Positions 45,342 to 55,600 of a DNA stretch of 64,000 nucleotides are shown piece after piece. The stretch is from Dendrophyllia cribrosa (taxonomy: Eukaryota > Cnidaria > Anthozoa > Scleractinia > Dendrophylliidae): contig JAJLRJ010000007.1 in the NCBI GenBank assembly GCA_024195265.1, positions 12,680,828-12,744,827 on the forward strand. Reading direction: 5' to 3'. The position numbers and the translations under genes were made by a program. How positions within the stretch are numbered: position 1 is the stretch's first letter; the number at the start of each line of letters is the position of its first letter. The notes under the pieces were generated by a model that saw only the letters and a program-made list of their open reading frames with translations, searched no databases and was not told where the DNA came from.

Positions 45342-47921
45342 GATTAAAATGCATATTCCACACTTTCCTATATTGTGGTTCGTGGCCAGTTTATTCATTG
45401 GATTCATCCATTACTCTTCTGCCAAAAATCACTTTAAAATAGGTAAGTACTCATCGATGAAATCAATAAAAAAGCCATAAAAGCATCGGCAAAGGGATTT
45501 AAACTGTTTATCTTCATCATGTTTAATACTCATTAATTTTTAAAAATAGGTTTAAGCTGTCCCGGCTGATAGATCGTGTTTTTGTTATTATGGCCAGGAG
45601 CTTGCATTACTATCTTGAAGTAGAAAGAAAGCATCGCCAAAATTGATGAAAGCAAATGATTGTTAACTAGTAAAAAGACAAAATAACAGCCACAAAGGTC
45701 AAAATTCCACAAGAATGGCAATTTTGATTCCTTCGGACCGCCTTTTATGAAATCGAATTTGATGAACTGTAGTCCACTTCCATGCCAGCAATCCTGCACT
45801 CTATCTCTAAACCACTGTTTCTGTTTTGCTCCTTAGAATGTTTTTTTCTAATTTAGTTGTATATTTGGTGGCATTCGGCGATGACATGGAAATTAAGAAA
45901 GCAAAATATCGTTGTTTCGGCGAGACACTATCCGTGTAACCTCTAACCCCGGAGAAATTCAACCTAACGTTAATAGCCAATAGATCCTTCTCGTTTCAAT
46001 TTATATATCAAATAAACCGATGTCAGTATTTCACTCGAAATCTACTTTTACCGTGCTGACGGAGGGGGCGGGGGGTATGCTCTCCCCTCCCTTCATTTTT
46101 TCCCGTCCCGGCCGGACCAACAATCTTAACCCAGGTACAGGCCTATTCTCACTCTTTTGGTAAGCACTATTAGCAAACTTTAGATCGGACTACGAATACG
46201 AGATTGAGTACGAGTACGAGTTTTTAAACCTAGTTCGCGTGCTCTAGATAATCATTTATCAGCACCCTGGGGCCGTATTCACGAAAGCATCCTAAGTCCA
46301 AAGAGCCTCCTAAGATATAACTTGGGAGGTAACTGGTATTCACGAAGACCTCCTATTTTAAGACATGTTTTATTTTTTTCTTCTAAACTTAGGACCTCCT
46401 AAATTTTTAAGACATGTCTTAACTGGTATTCACGAAGACCTCCTAACTTAAGATATGTCTTAATTTTTCTCCTAAACTTAGGAGGTCAAAATTGACCTCC
46501 TAACTTATTAAAACATGTCTTGACAGGGCTAAATTCGATTGTTGACGAGTTTTACGTCGATTTTCAGCGTGATTATTGTGTATCACAAAAGTTACCGATT
46601 AGATAAACATTTTAAAGCATTATATTGCTAAGAAAAATTTAATATTTTCTAGTGATGTCAACTGAACACGGTTAGTTTTATATAGGCCTTCGTGTCATTA
46701 ACGGGTTCCACATTTCTTTCTCTTTGCAGAGTTATATTTCCGTTTTTCGTGAAAATAAGCCCTTGTACAAGAAATATCGAAGTAGACCCTATTAAAATGA
46801 TGATGGATTTGTTTGTTGCCTTCGCTACTGACCATGAACGAAGATATTATCACGGTTTTGCTATCTTAAATTCGAGATGAAATAAAGATTATTGTATCGT
46901 CATTGTGATTACAACAACAATTTACACAATACAAAATATTCATTCATGTAATTTTCATAACTTATTATTCAAAAGATCGCGCCATATAAACTGTCTCTGA
47001 TTGGTTTACTTTTACTAATCGATAACTGCCCGCGACCATTAAACTTAGGAGACTGCTAAGTTACGCTTACCTTAGGATGGTCATAAGATATCGTTCGTGA
47101 ATAGCACTTAGGACATATCTTAGGAAGCTCCTAAATTTTCTCTTAAGTTATATCTTAAGATATATCTTAGGTAGGATTTCGAGAATACGGCCCCTGATTT
47201 TATACCTAGAGTCTCCTTATCTTCTGGTCAGCAACAAGAAGGACCGACAGCTCTGGGGACGTGACTGGCTTGAAATTTCGCAAGTCGTCCTCGTACTCAA
47301 TCTTGTACTCGTACTCAAATCTAAAGTTCACTTTTGATAGGAACTAGCAGGACCTCTAACAGGTACTGTGGGAATAGAAGTAAAATCTGCAAAGGACCGC
47401 AAACGATAACGCTGTAAACGATACGTAGGATCTACGAAAGATCTAATCAGCCAAAAAATGAAAAAACATAACAATAAACTGCAAGGCTGATCTGACTACG
47501 TAAAAAAGTTCACTTTGACGGGTCATTGTGTACTGATCTATTCACGCCTGCATTCTTTTAGTCGTGTTTAGTTTGCTACACCGTGCTGACGAGCTCCAAT
47601 AAGAGCGAAACGGCTGTCCACGGTTGCTACCCTACTTTATCGGTTTCTGTCGTATTGGTGTTTCGCAAAGTCAACTTTGTTACGTAGTCAGATCAGCCTT
47701 GCAGTTTATTGCTATGTTTACTGTGGGAACTCCCCGTTTCTTTCACTGAATATTTACTTTCCTTCCTAGTCTCCCATCCTGTGGCCAGCAACGAGTCTGC
47801 AAACAGTGCTGCTCAACTTCATACCCGGGGTTGCCCGTCAGATCAACTGGGCAAGTGGCTTTGTAATTCCATCAAACTGCTGACATTTATGTCAAATGTG
47901 CCAGCAGGGGGGCATTGCTAG
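45342..47921 (+). CDS. Possible small secreted protein, two exons
   Basis: Exon 45342-45442 lies between a strong acceptor (TTTTGTTTCAG) and donor (GTAAGT). Its ATG (45349) encodes a signal-peptide-like start: MHIPHFPILWFVASLF, then more hydrophobic residues to SSA and a likely cleavage before KNHF. It ends in phase 1. The first phase-compatible downstream candidate is 47756-47921, after TACTTTCCTTCCTAG, reading SHPVASNESANSAAQLHTRG, CPSDQLGKWLCN and ending PAGGHC at TAG. The joined product would be about 86 residues with three cysteines in the second exon. The first exon is well supported; the second is only a phase-consistent guess, and true downstream exons may be missing or destroyed by the insertions between. 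No homology recognised. Confidence 0.35.
45550..45940 (+). repeat. Dispersed repeat, about 390 bp, copy 3
   Basis: It parallels 39800-40215 from GCTGTCCCGGCTGATAGATC to TTCGGCGAGACACTATCC. About 80 percent similar by eye. Confidence 0.6.
46174..47340. mobile_element. MITE with GTACGAGTACGAG subterminal repeats, split by another element
   Basis: The left end TTTAGATCGGACTACGAATA, then TTGAGTACGAGTACGAG, is mirrored at about 47300-47335 (CTCGTACTCAATCTTGTACT). A second, compact copy is at 48460-48684. The element at 46270-47192 is inserted in it. Confidence 0.6.
46270..47192. mobile_element. DNA transposon remnant with GGGGCCGTATTC termini
   Basis: GGGGCCGTATTCACGAAAGC at the left and the complement of GGGGCCGTATTCTCGAAATC at the right are the ends. 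Subterminal copies of CTAAGATAT and CACGAAGACCTCCTA repeat at the left. Inside, after an acceptor-like TTTCTTTCTCTTTGCAG (46716-46732), a frame reads FPFFVKISPCTRNIEVDPIK to a stop at 46880, then AATAAA. This could be the last exon of a lost transposase, but the family is not identifiable. Confidence 0.6.
47471..47708. mobile_element. Hammerhead-bearing inverted-repeat unit 2
   Basis: AATAAACTGCAAGGCTGATC at the left continues GACTACGTAA and is exactly mirrored at 47678-47708. The 238-bp unit holds a hammerhead in its centre and no ORF. Confidence 0.7.
47580..47624 (+). ncRNA. Hammerhead ribozyme, type I, copy 2
   Basis: All core elements are present: CUGACGA at 47586-47592, perfect stem II GCUC/GAGC (47593-47596 with 47603-47606) with loop CAAUAA, GAA at 47607-47609, two-pair stem III AC/GU (47610-47611 with 47616-47617) with loop GGCU, and C17 at 47618 before the predicted cleavage. 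Stem I is six perfect pairs, ACCGUG (47580-47585) with CACGGU (47619-47624). It shares the tiny stem III with copy 1 at 43102-43196, so both belong to the same class. Activity is inferred, not shown. Confidence 0.88.
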
Positions 47922-48039
47922 GTTCATTTTGGATAATTTCCTGGCGTCAAACAATCCCCTTGGAAACGACGCCTGGAAAACGATCAAGCCCAAATTGGAA
48001 GAATACTTGAACTAGGTCATCAACGAAAACGGTCGTGAC

Positions 48040-48365
48040 TAGAATGGATACTCCAAAAGCAGGTTGGACCATCCCGGACACTTTTTGAGAATTATATAAC
48101 GTCATGTCGACACTTAGAATTTATTTTCAATAAATTTTTAAGTGTAAAAGAAAATCTAAAATCCCCACTCACGATTGAACCTATGACCTAAGCTAGGGTT
48201 AGGCTTACATAGCCTACAGTACCAGAGTACCACCTAGCTTCTCGGGTTGTTTAGGCCTAAATTTAACTATATAAACTACTAACCCCAACCTCAACTGCAA
48301 GCTAACCAGTTACTCCGTTACATAAGTCTCAATAAGGCGTCCGAGGTGGTCCAACCTGATTTTGG
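48040..48365. mobile_element. Composite hairpin element with a tRNA-like core, copy 2
   Basis: Outer ends ACTAGAATGGATACTCCAAA and the complement near 48351-48368. The interior is the reverse complement of 4600-4820, including the B-box-like and A-box-like segments. Its right end truncates the Penelope-like fragment that follows. Confidence 0.55.
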
Positions 48366-49000
48366 AGTATCCAGTCTAGTCACCACCACGAAGCGACATC
48401 TTAAAGACAGATTTAACGATCATCGACGTTCCGTTGACAAATCTAACATTAGCGACCTTAAGATTTCACTACGAGTACGAAATCGAGTACGAGTACGACT
48501 TTGGAATTTCGAGATAATTGTATTTCCCGAACTATAACTCTTTCCTGTTGCTGACTGACACATAAATAAATGTTAGGGATAAGATTGGTGCGATAAGAAA
48601 TTATACGAGGCACACGAATTTGGTTTGAAAACTCGTACTCGTACTCAATCTAGTACTCGTAGTCCAATCTAAAGGTCGCTATTAAATCCAAACCTACTGT
48701 CCCTGAACACTTTCTTTCTCATCCTAACCATTCCAACACTGACATGCATGCAATTAATTCCACTAGAAATAATTCACAATTCACGGGATTCTATTCGAAA
48801 AGCCAGAGAGTCGTATTTAATAGATAGAGCAAAAACACTAGAACCACGTGGGTTGAACAGTTATTTCCGCCCTCCTCTTTTTTTAAATATGTATTGCGAC
48901 ATTCTCCTTTATATATTTTTAAATGTTGTATTTTTATTTTGTAATTTAGTGAGGCATCTTATAACCTGAAGAAGGCTGGTTTGACCAGCCGAAATATTGT
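48366..49000 (+). mobile_element. Penelope-like element fragment 2 (GIY-YIG end), interrupted by a MITE
   Basis: The frame reads TTKRHLKDRFNDHRRSVDKS, the middle of a GIY-YIG domain whose first motif is cut off by the preceding element. It then resumes after the 48460-48684 insertion as KPTVPEHFLSHPNHSNTDM and ESYLIDRAKTLEPRGLNSYF. The 3' end carries CTGAAGA (48966-48972), a six-pair stem GGCTGG/CCAGCC, then GAAATATTG. This is arranged like a hammerhead core except for one extra A before the stem. Dead copy. Confidence 0.7.
48460..48684. mobile_element. MITE inserted in the Penelope-like ORF
   Basis: The ends AGCGACCTTAAGATTTCACT and, complemented, AGCGACCTTTAGATTGGACT carry GTACGAGTACGA subterminal words. 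Removing it joins the two halves of the GIY-YIG frame, as compared with the uninterrupted copy at 57625-57877. Confidence 0.75.
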
Positions 49001-49239
49001 TTCAAATGTTTACTTGTTGTATCAGCTTTGAAGTAGTCCTTGGATATTGATTCAGTTTGCTGATTAGGTCTCCTCCTGTGAGATCCAACGAAAAACCAGC
49101 AGGATCTTCGTCCACGGTTTTTGCAGTTCAACAAGTTTATACCTAAACTGTCTGATCAGAACTTTCGGCAAGTTATCAATCTATCTTGCAGATCAACGTT
49201 TCTTAGTATTGCTTTCAACAAGCAAAATGGTTCCTTAAG

Positions 49240-49620
49240 GGGGGGTTTTATCTGAATTTGAATGAAATTTTAAGAGGCCTTTAAAGAAGGGATAGAAGAA
49301 AGAAAATGATTTTTGGAACACCAACATACAGTTGATACCCACTCAAGAGCACCCCAGGTTGCTGATGGACTATTTTGGTGTCCATCTATTAATTAATAAA
49401 TACAAATTCTATTTTTAAAACTTCGTTGAATCTTCAATACAATGTATTTGTTATTTCTCTAAATGTTACAAAAGGCCTTTGAGAAAACCTATTTCCTCCC
49501 AAATTTACCTAAAAATCTCCCAAAAATTTACAAACCACCCCATAACATATATTCATGAGATGAGTGTAGAGTTTTTTGGATTGCTTGAAACGAGAACGAG
49601 ATATTTCTATTAAACCCATG
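49240..49620. repeat. Member of the 33026/54628 MITE family
   Basis: Shares AGAAAGAAAATGATTTTTGG, GCACCCCAGGTTGCT and TTTGGATTGCTTGAAACG with 54628-56830 and, inverted, with 33026-33397. It shows the uninterrupted form of the site occupied at 54881. Confidence 0.7.
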
Positions 49621-50422
49621 ATAAGTGGCGAGAAAATGGCATTTAAGTACGCGCGCAGAGCCGCAGACTGGTTGGAATTTACCCGCGTGACAACTGCCGC
49701 GGCCGCCCATGCGTAATTGCTGATCTTGTCGACGTGTAAAAATGTTAAGAAATTTGAAACTTTCGGCGTCCATACTTCCGCCTACGCCCGGTAATTTTTT
49801 TTCATTTTTTGTATATTGACTTCGCTCTATCCAAAGTCCGTTTTACGCGATTTTGAAAAAATTCTGTTGACAGAGAAAAATATTACCAACGAATTCTAAA
49901 ATAGGTGTTTTTCTTTAAAATTTCTGACAGATTTTTTTAAGTTGATACTAGATCAGGTAGAACATAGTAGTCAAAGGCCGTGTGCAAAATTTAAACAGAA
50001 TTCACCGTGGAATTTTAAAGAAAATTGAAGATATGTTTGTTTTGTTTCGTTCTTATTGGAACTCTTCAGCACGGTGTAGAGAACTAAATGTCGCCAGCAA
50101 GAAAGCCAGCGCAAATAGATTACACAATGAACCGTTCACCATATCAGGTTCCGTACTTTGTAGTCACTTGTCACTCGAATCACGCGTTGCCACATCACGT
50201 GTTCCGGGGAACAAGAAGCCCATGGTGTCGCAAAGATGACTCGCAAAGAATCAAAGGCTCCTAAGAGCCAACCCGTGAATAAGAAATGCTAACATGTAAC
50301 GCAATATTGCGGTAAGCTTATGTTTTCACAATGACACGGTTCGACATTTTTTTTAATGACTTTGACAAACGCAAACAAAAAAAAAAGTAAATCACTTTCA
50401 TAATGTCCAGTCCGAAAAAAAA
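49621..50422. other. No gene recognised
   Basis: Includes an 85-codon ORF at 49982-50239 (start not convincing) with no recognisable domain, and otherwise plain sequence. Confidence 0.35.
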
Positions 50423-50456
50423 GGGGGGAGGGGGGGGGGGGGGGGGGGGGGGGGGG
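50423..50456. repeat. Poly-G tract
   Basis: A run of G of about 28 preceded by GGGGGGA. Runs like this can form G-quadruplexes and are hard to sequence, so the exact length is unreliable. Confidence 0.8.
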
Positions 50457-50461
50457 TCCGA

Positions 50462-50524
50462 GTGTCAATTGAACCTCGTGCCTCCCGACTGCGAGTCCGG
50501 GCGCCAGACCACGAGACCATCAAG
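50462..50524 (-). tRNA. tRNA-like sequence (pseudogene or SINE head)
   Basis: On the minus strand, GATGGTCTCGTGGTCTGG resembles a tRNA D-arm and A box. A stem pairing CCCGG with TCGGG around an eight-base loop follows, then GAGGTTCAATTGACAC, a damaged B box. Acceptor stem pairing is poor. More likely a decayed tRNA or SINE fragment than a functional gene. Confidence 0.3.
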
Positions 50525-50800
50525 GAACGCATGCTCAATTAGGTCAAATTGTAATATTTGAAGGTAAATAAGCATCAAAACGCGTGTCTCGATTAGAAAA
50601 TCCTTTTAGATCAATATTAATGATGCATTGAAGACTCCAAATGCGAAAAATCTTTAAGCTTACTAGCCTGTTGTTGTTTACAACAAATTAGTTATTGTTA
50701 TCGCTGGATTCACGTTGTTCTTGTTACGAAACGCATTCGTACCAAAGCATTACGTCACTAAGTTTACAGCTGATGGAAGGTGTGAGTGAGCGAGTGAATA

Positions 50801-50959
50801 GCCCTTTTCGCGGTTAACCTTTCTCATTTGCATTACAATAAAAATCAACATGGTTGCGAGGCAATTTCGGGCAATTTTGTAGTTTCTGCCTGAAATTGCC
50901 TCGCAATCGTGTTGAATTTTATTGTAATGCAAATGAGAAAGGTTAACCGCGAAAAGGGC
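50801..50959. mobile_element. 159-bp palindromic MITE with TA target duplication
   Basis: GCCCTTTTCGCGGTTAACCT and its complement are the ends, flanked by TA (50799-50800 and 50960-50961). The arms pair almost completely around a short loop (GGCAATTTTGTAGTTTCTGC). Confidence 0.85.
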
Positions 50960-51284
50960 TATTTTCAACACTGTAACGGTCACTTTTGAAAATGTATGTA
51001 GTAGCATACGAAACGCCAAGTTTTATCAAAAATGAATAAGTTCAATATGTTTATCACCACGGTTTGTGTTCTATTTCTCATCAAGCTACGATGGCCCAAG
51101 AACAAAAGTCTTTACGATGTTCCTTATTTAATTATTTATCTTGTAAACCACGTTTCGTGACTGAAATACGCCTAAATTTGCATTTCACACCTTTGAACGA
51201 ATGAGGTGCCTACAAAGCTCTTACAAGGTCTTCTCTGATTGGCTGAGAACAAACAACACAACAATGGATCCTAGCCCTGAAAAC

Positions 51285-51775
51285 AACAACAACAACATTT
51301 ATCTTTATTTGCATGACTGTAGATTTTACAACATTGCAAAAGCTTACAACTAACTAACAAAAGGAAAGAAAACAAAAATGATAATAATAACAACAGCATA
51401 ATAAATTATTCACGTTGGAATAATTAAATTACATTGATAACAATTTTATCTCGAGAATCAAAACAAGATGAAATAAATTTAATTAATTGCATGTTTATAA
51501 AGTAAATGGAAGAATTCATTAATTCTATGATCAATTCAGTTACAGATAAATGGCTAATATTTGGTATAAAAGTCGGTATTTTATTGTAAAAATTATCTCT
51601 TATTGTTGCGTATTTTGAATAGAAAAGAAAATGGATTTCGTCTTCGATTTGATTTGAACCACAAACTGGACAAAGCCTTTCGTCTCTGGGAATTTTGTTG
51701 TATCTGCCCAGTTCGATCATAAGTTTATGATTACTTATACGTAATTTAGTTAACGCCCTCCTATCAGATGCAACA
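51285..51775 (-). mobile_element. 5'-truncated LINE insertion, 3' part of its ORF
   Basis: The minus-strand frame reads ALTKLRISNHKLMIELGRYN, KIPRDERLCPVCGSNQIEDE and IHFLFYSKY, the typical C-terminal region with a Cys-Cys-His zinc-binding pattern. The final Cys expected after FLFY is missing. The element ends in (TTG)n, seen as CAACAACAACAACA at 51285. The flanks CTGAAAAC and AATAGAG join without the element in the related repeat at 63880-63905. The copy is dead. Confidence 0.75.
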
Positions 51776-52236
51776 ATAGAGCTGCGTGATACCCAGGTCC
51801 AATGAAATTAGAGGTTCTAAGAGCTGCGTGGCTACGTATAAATTAGAGTCTTTGCCTGTCATGACAGACGTTGCACGATTACAATAATATACTTTAGCTG
51901 CTATATGCATTTCTCAAAACAGCGCTTACTGACTGTTTCAATGTGTATTTTATATAGAATCACAGCAAACTAGAATAGAAACGTTCAATACTAAGACTGT
52001 CTGTTGATAATATAGCGACTAATAAAAGCGATAGCGTTTAATGAATATTCAATTTGTCTCCAAGTAGAACTAATCATGCATGACTATATGATGACTGCCA
52101 CGTTTGAGACAGGTTGAGTTTTTTTCTTCTGTAAATTGTTTACCTCGTTGTCGCTGTATTTGAGTTATGAAATTCTGTTGAAATAGTGACTTCAAATGCT
52201 AGGGAAAATGCAAACTCAGTTTGCAGATGTACACAA

Positions 52237-52381
52237 TAGGTGGTTTGCAACCAATCTCTAGAGACATAGATAACAATAGTGAAACGAACAAATGCTGGTG
52301 GACGATCAAAAGGAGCTAATGAGAGAACTATTGTTTATGTCCACCAGCATGGCGGCGATGACGTAACATGAAAACCACCTA
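52237..52381. mobile_element. MITE with TAGGTGGTTT termini
   Basis: Ends TAGGTGGTTTGCA and AAAACCACCTA are inverted, with TA at each end. Internal TGCTGGTGGAC and GTCCACCAGCA form a second stem. A related interior (CCACCAACATGGC) occurs near 37926. Confidence 0.7.
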
Positions 52382-52627
52382 TTTGATGCAAATGATTGGG
52401 CGAGCGTTTAATCTCTGTACATAATTTAATTACATGTATTTTAATTTTATTCAAAACAAAGGGCCTTTGTTTTTCTTAATGCCACGTATTTTTTAATTAC
52501 AATGCAAAATTAAAAGTGTTAAGGGATCCCGTCGAGCGTGTCGACACGAAATCTAATCCATCTGGTAATTGTGCCTTTAGCTGGAATAGTCTGTGAATTT
52601 GTTTGAGCGCTGGCAAATTACAGCGAT

Positions 52628-55600
52628 ATGTTGGCCCCGTTGGTGGACCTGGTTGCAGCATTTCCCAGCTTTTCTTACTGGATAAGTCTGTTAACAATCC
52701 TAATAGCGCTTATTTACTGGATGGGTGTCTCGAGTTATTCTCTGACAAGTCATGTCGCTCTACCAGGACCAAAACCTTGGCCTTATGTTGGCAACCTCTT
52801 CGATGCCATGTTCAACTATGGCGGGTTACACAAAGCCTTCTTGGAGTACGACAAAAAATATGGCAAGGTTTACAAGATGTTCTTGGGAAGAGATCCCATC
52901 ATAGTTGTCACAGATCTAGAAATGCTCAAACAGATTCTTGTCAGGGATTTTGATAAGTTCAGAAACCGGCCAGAGTTTCTAGCAGGGAATGCTCCCCTCA
53001 ACAAAGGTTTGTTTGGTGCACGTGACGATGATTGGAAACGTGGTCGTTCAATTTTGACTCCGACATTTAGCGCCTCCAAACTGAAGGAAATCGTGCCGAT
53101 CATTGAAGAAGCAGTTGGAATTCTGGTGTCAAAGTTGGAACAATTTGCAAGGGAAGGTTAGTTTTTGTTTGCAAGATAATTTCCCTTGTTGCCACAGGCG
53201 ACCCAAGCTCACTATCAGATAACCGGGACGTGACCCTTGCTTTATGAGCGGTATTGTGTTACAAAGATTCGATTTATAAAGGTTTGTATGGGAACTCAAC
53301 GGTTATTTGGGTGTTCCACAAGCAGTGGAACACCCAAATAACGATAACTCGCCGAAATCGCGTTAAATCGCCCCGAGGAGCAGGCAAACAACAAAGAATA
53401 CAACACAGCAACAGGGTAAGTCAATTTTATTCACATACTGTTTCCTCGTGGAACTGGTTAGCTCAGAAGACGACCACCACAAACCGCATAATATCAAATT
53501 CAGGCTTTAATATAATTATTCGATCTAAGAGAAATACATTTAAACGTCGTGATTAGAACAAACATAATTTTATACTTGATTTCGTAAGCTAAATTGAGAA
53601 AACTCCACTGTAAACTTAAGCAACGCGACCGAAACTTACTTCTGTGGCGGGTCGTTAACAACAGTCGTACTTTACTTCACAGGTTAGCTTTCCTTACAAA
53701 TTCTCAATCAGTCCTGGTTAGCGCATTTAACAGTGACGGCAAAATATAACTTCGTTCTTACTTCGACATCCGATTTGACTGAACTGAACTGAAATGTAAT
53801 ACAATAACCTATTGTGTAACGCTTTTGATCCAATGTCTAGATCAATGTCAATCAAGATTTTCAATCATTTCAAGTAATCAAGTAAATGTCTGTCAATAGG
53901 AGGCAACGCCTATTTGATCAATGAAACACATACGATTCGAATTTTTTAAGTTTCGATGCAAAACCGTTGAGTTCCCATACAAACCTTTATAAATCGAATC
54001 TTTGTAACACAATACCGCTCATAAAGCAAGGGTCACGTCCCGGTTATCTGATAGTGAGCTTGGGCCGCCTGTGTTGTTGCGTGCAGATAGCCAGTGTACA
54101 GCTCCCCCCCCTCCCTCCCCCCGGGTACTCCCATATAAGAATGACGGGGAGTGCTTGTCGTATCTTTTAGGAGTCAAAATTTGCAGATTGGTACCGCTTA
54201 GGGAGCTGAAATCTAAAAAAAGATTTCCGTATAACCCCATACATTAGTTATGAAACAAAACACACCTAAAGAAAAACAACAGTGCGTACTTGTATAATTA
54301 ATGTATGGTGTTATACGGAAGTCTTTCCAAATCTAAAATGACCACAGTTAAAATTATCGGTTGCAATCTAAATTACCAGTTTCGAGTAAGACTAGCCATT
54401 TAAACAGGTATGGCGTGTTTTTCTTATCAAAATTCAATTTGTCATTCGTTTTTATTACTGACTTTTGTTTTTCAACCGGCTTCAACATTCGTTTTGTTCA
54501 AATCTAACTTTCGTTTTGTTCATGCCGGACGTTCGTTTTTTAAGTTCAACATTCGTTTTGTTCATGCTGGACGTTCGTTTTTTAAGGTCGAAGTTTGTTT
54601 AAGTTTGACATTCGTTTTTCAAGTTCAACATTTGAAGAAGGGATAAAAGAAAGAAAATGATTTTTGGACTTCCCAAAAGACAGTTGATACCCACGGAAGA
54701 GCACCCCAGGTTGCTAATGGACTAACTTGGTGTCCTTCTATTAATTGTTAACTACAAATTGTAATTTTAAAACTTCACTAAATCTTCAATATTTCTTATT
54801 TCTCTTAATTTCACAAATCCTTTGAGAAAAACTATTTCCTGATACCCAAAAATTTAGATTCATGAGATGAGCAGAGAGTTTCGGGGGTAGAAGCGGAATA
54901 TTGACGCTCAAAAAATTCCGTATTCCTCTGCTCTCCCGAGGTAAATATTCCCATTCCCTACTAATTTTCTTTTGGGATATTCCTTATTCTTTTTAATTTT
55001 CGAAAGTGCCTTACTCGACTTACCCGTCTTGATACTCATACTCAGTCCGCAACCAACAAAGTAAATGTTTAACACGACACGAAAAATTGCGAATTGAACC
55101 CGAATTTTGCCATGTCCCATGGTTTCAGGATCATGGTTCGGCGTTTGACTCAAGCAGACATCATAGTCTGTTTTCATTATGATACTGTCTGTCGTTAGAT
55201 TTGATTTTTGAATTATTTCCGCAAGTATTGTTACCATGCTTCGACCATGTTGCACAAACTGTACACAAAAACGACACTGCAGATCATGCATAACCTGGTC
55301 TGACCTGAGCAAACCATTTGGCAAGTTATTTTTTGTCCTTTTTAACCCAAAATAGTTCGGGAACAATTGATATGGAATACAAAAGAGAACCCTCAGCTAG
55401 TGAAAGGTTAACAACTCAAATGGATCATGAAATGCTACTCTATTTCCATAAAAAAATTTCAGTCACTGAAGAAAGCGCTATAACGCCCACAGTCGCGTCA
55501 ATAAAAGCAAAAAAAGGTCGATCCTTTTTACCAGAAATTTATGTTTCAACTGCAGTTGCAACATGGTTTTTCAAATATGAAAACGGGTTTAACTGGTGGA

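Noticed and set aside
50423..50456. Poly-G as a functional quadruplex
   Set aside because: Homopolymer length is unreliable and nothing nearby suggests a role; kept only as a repeat.
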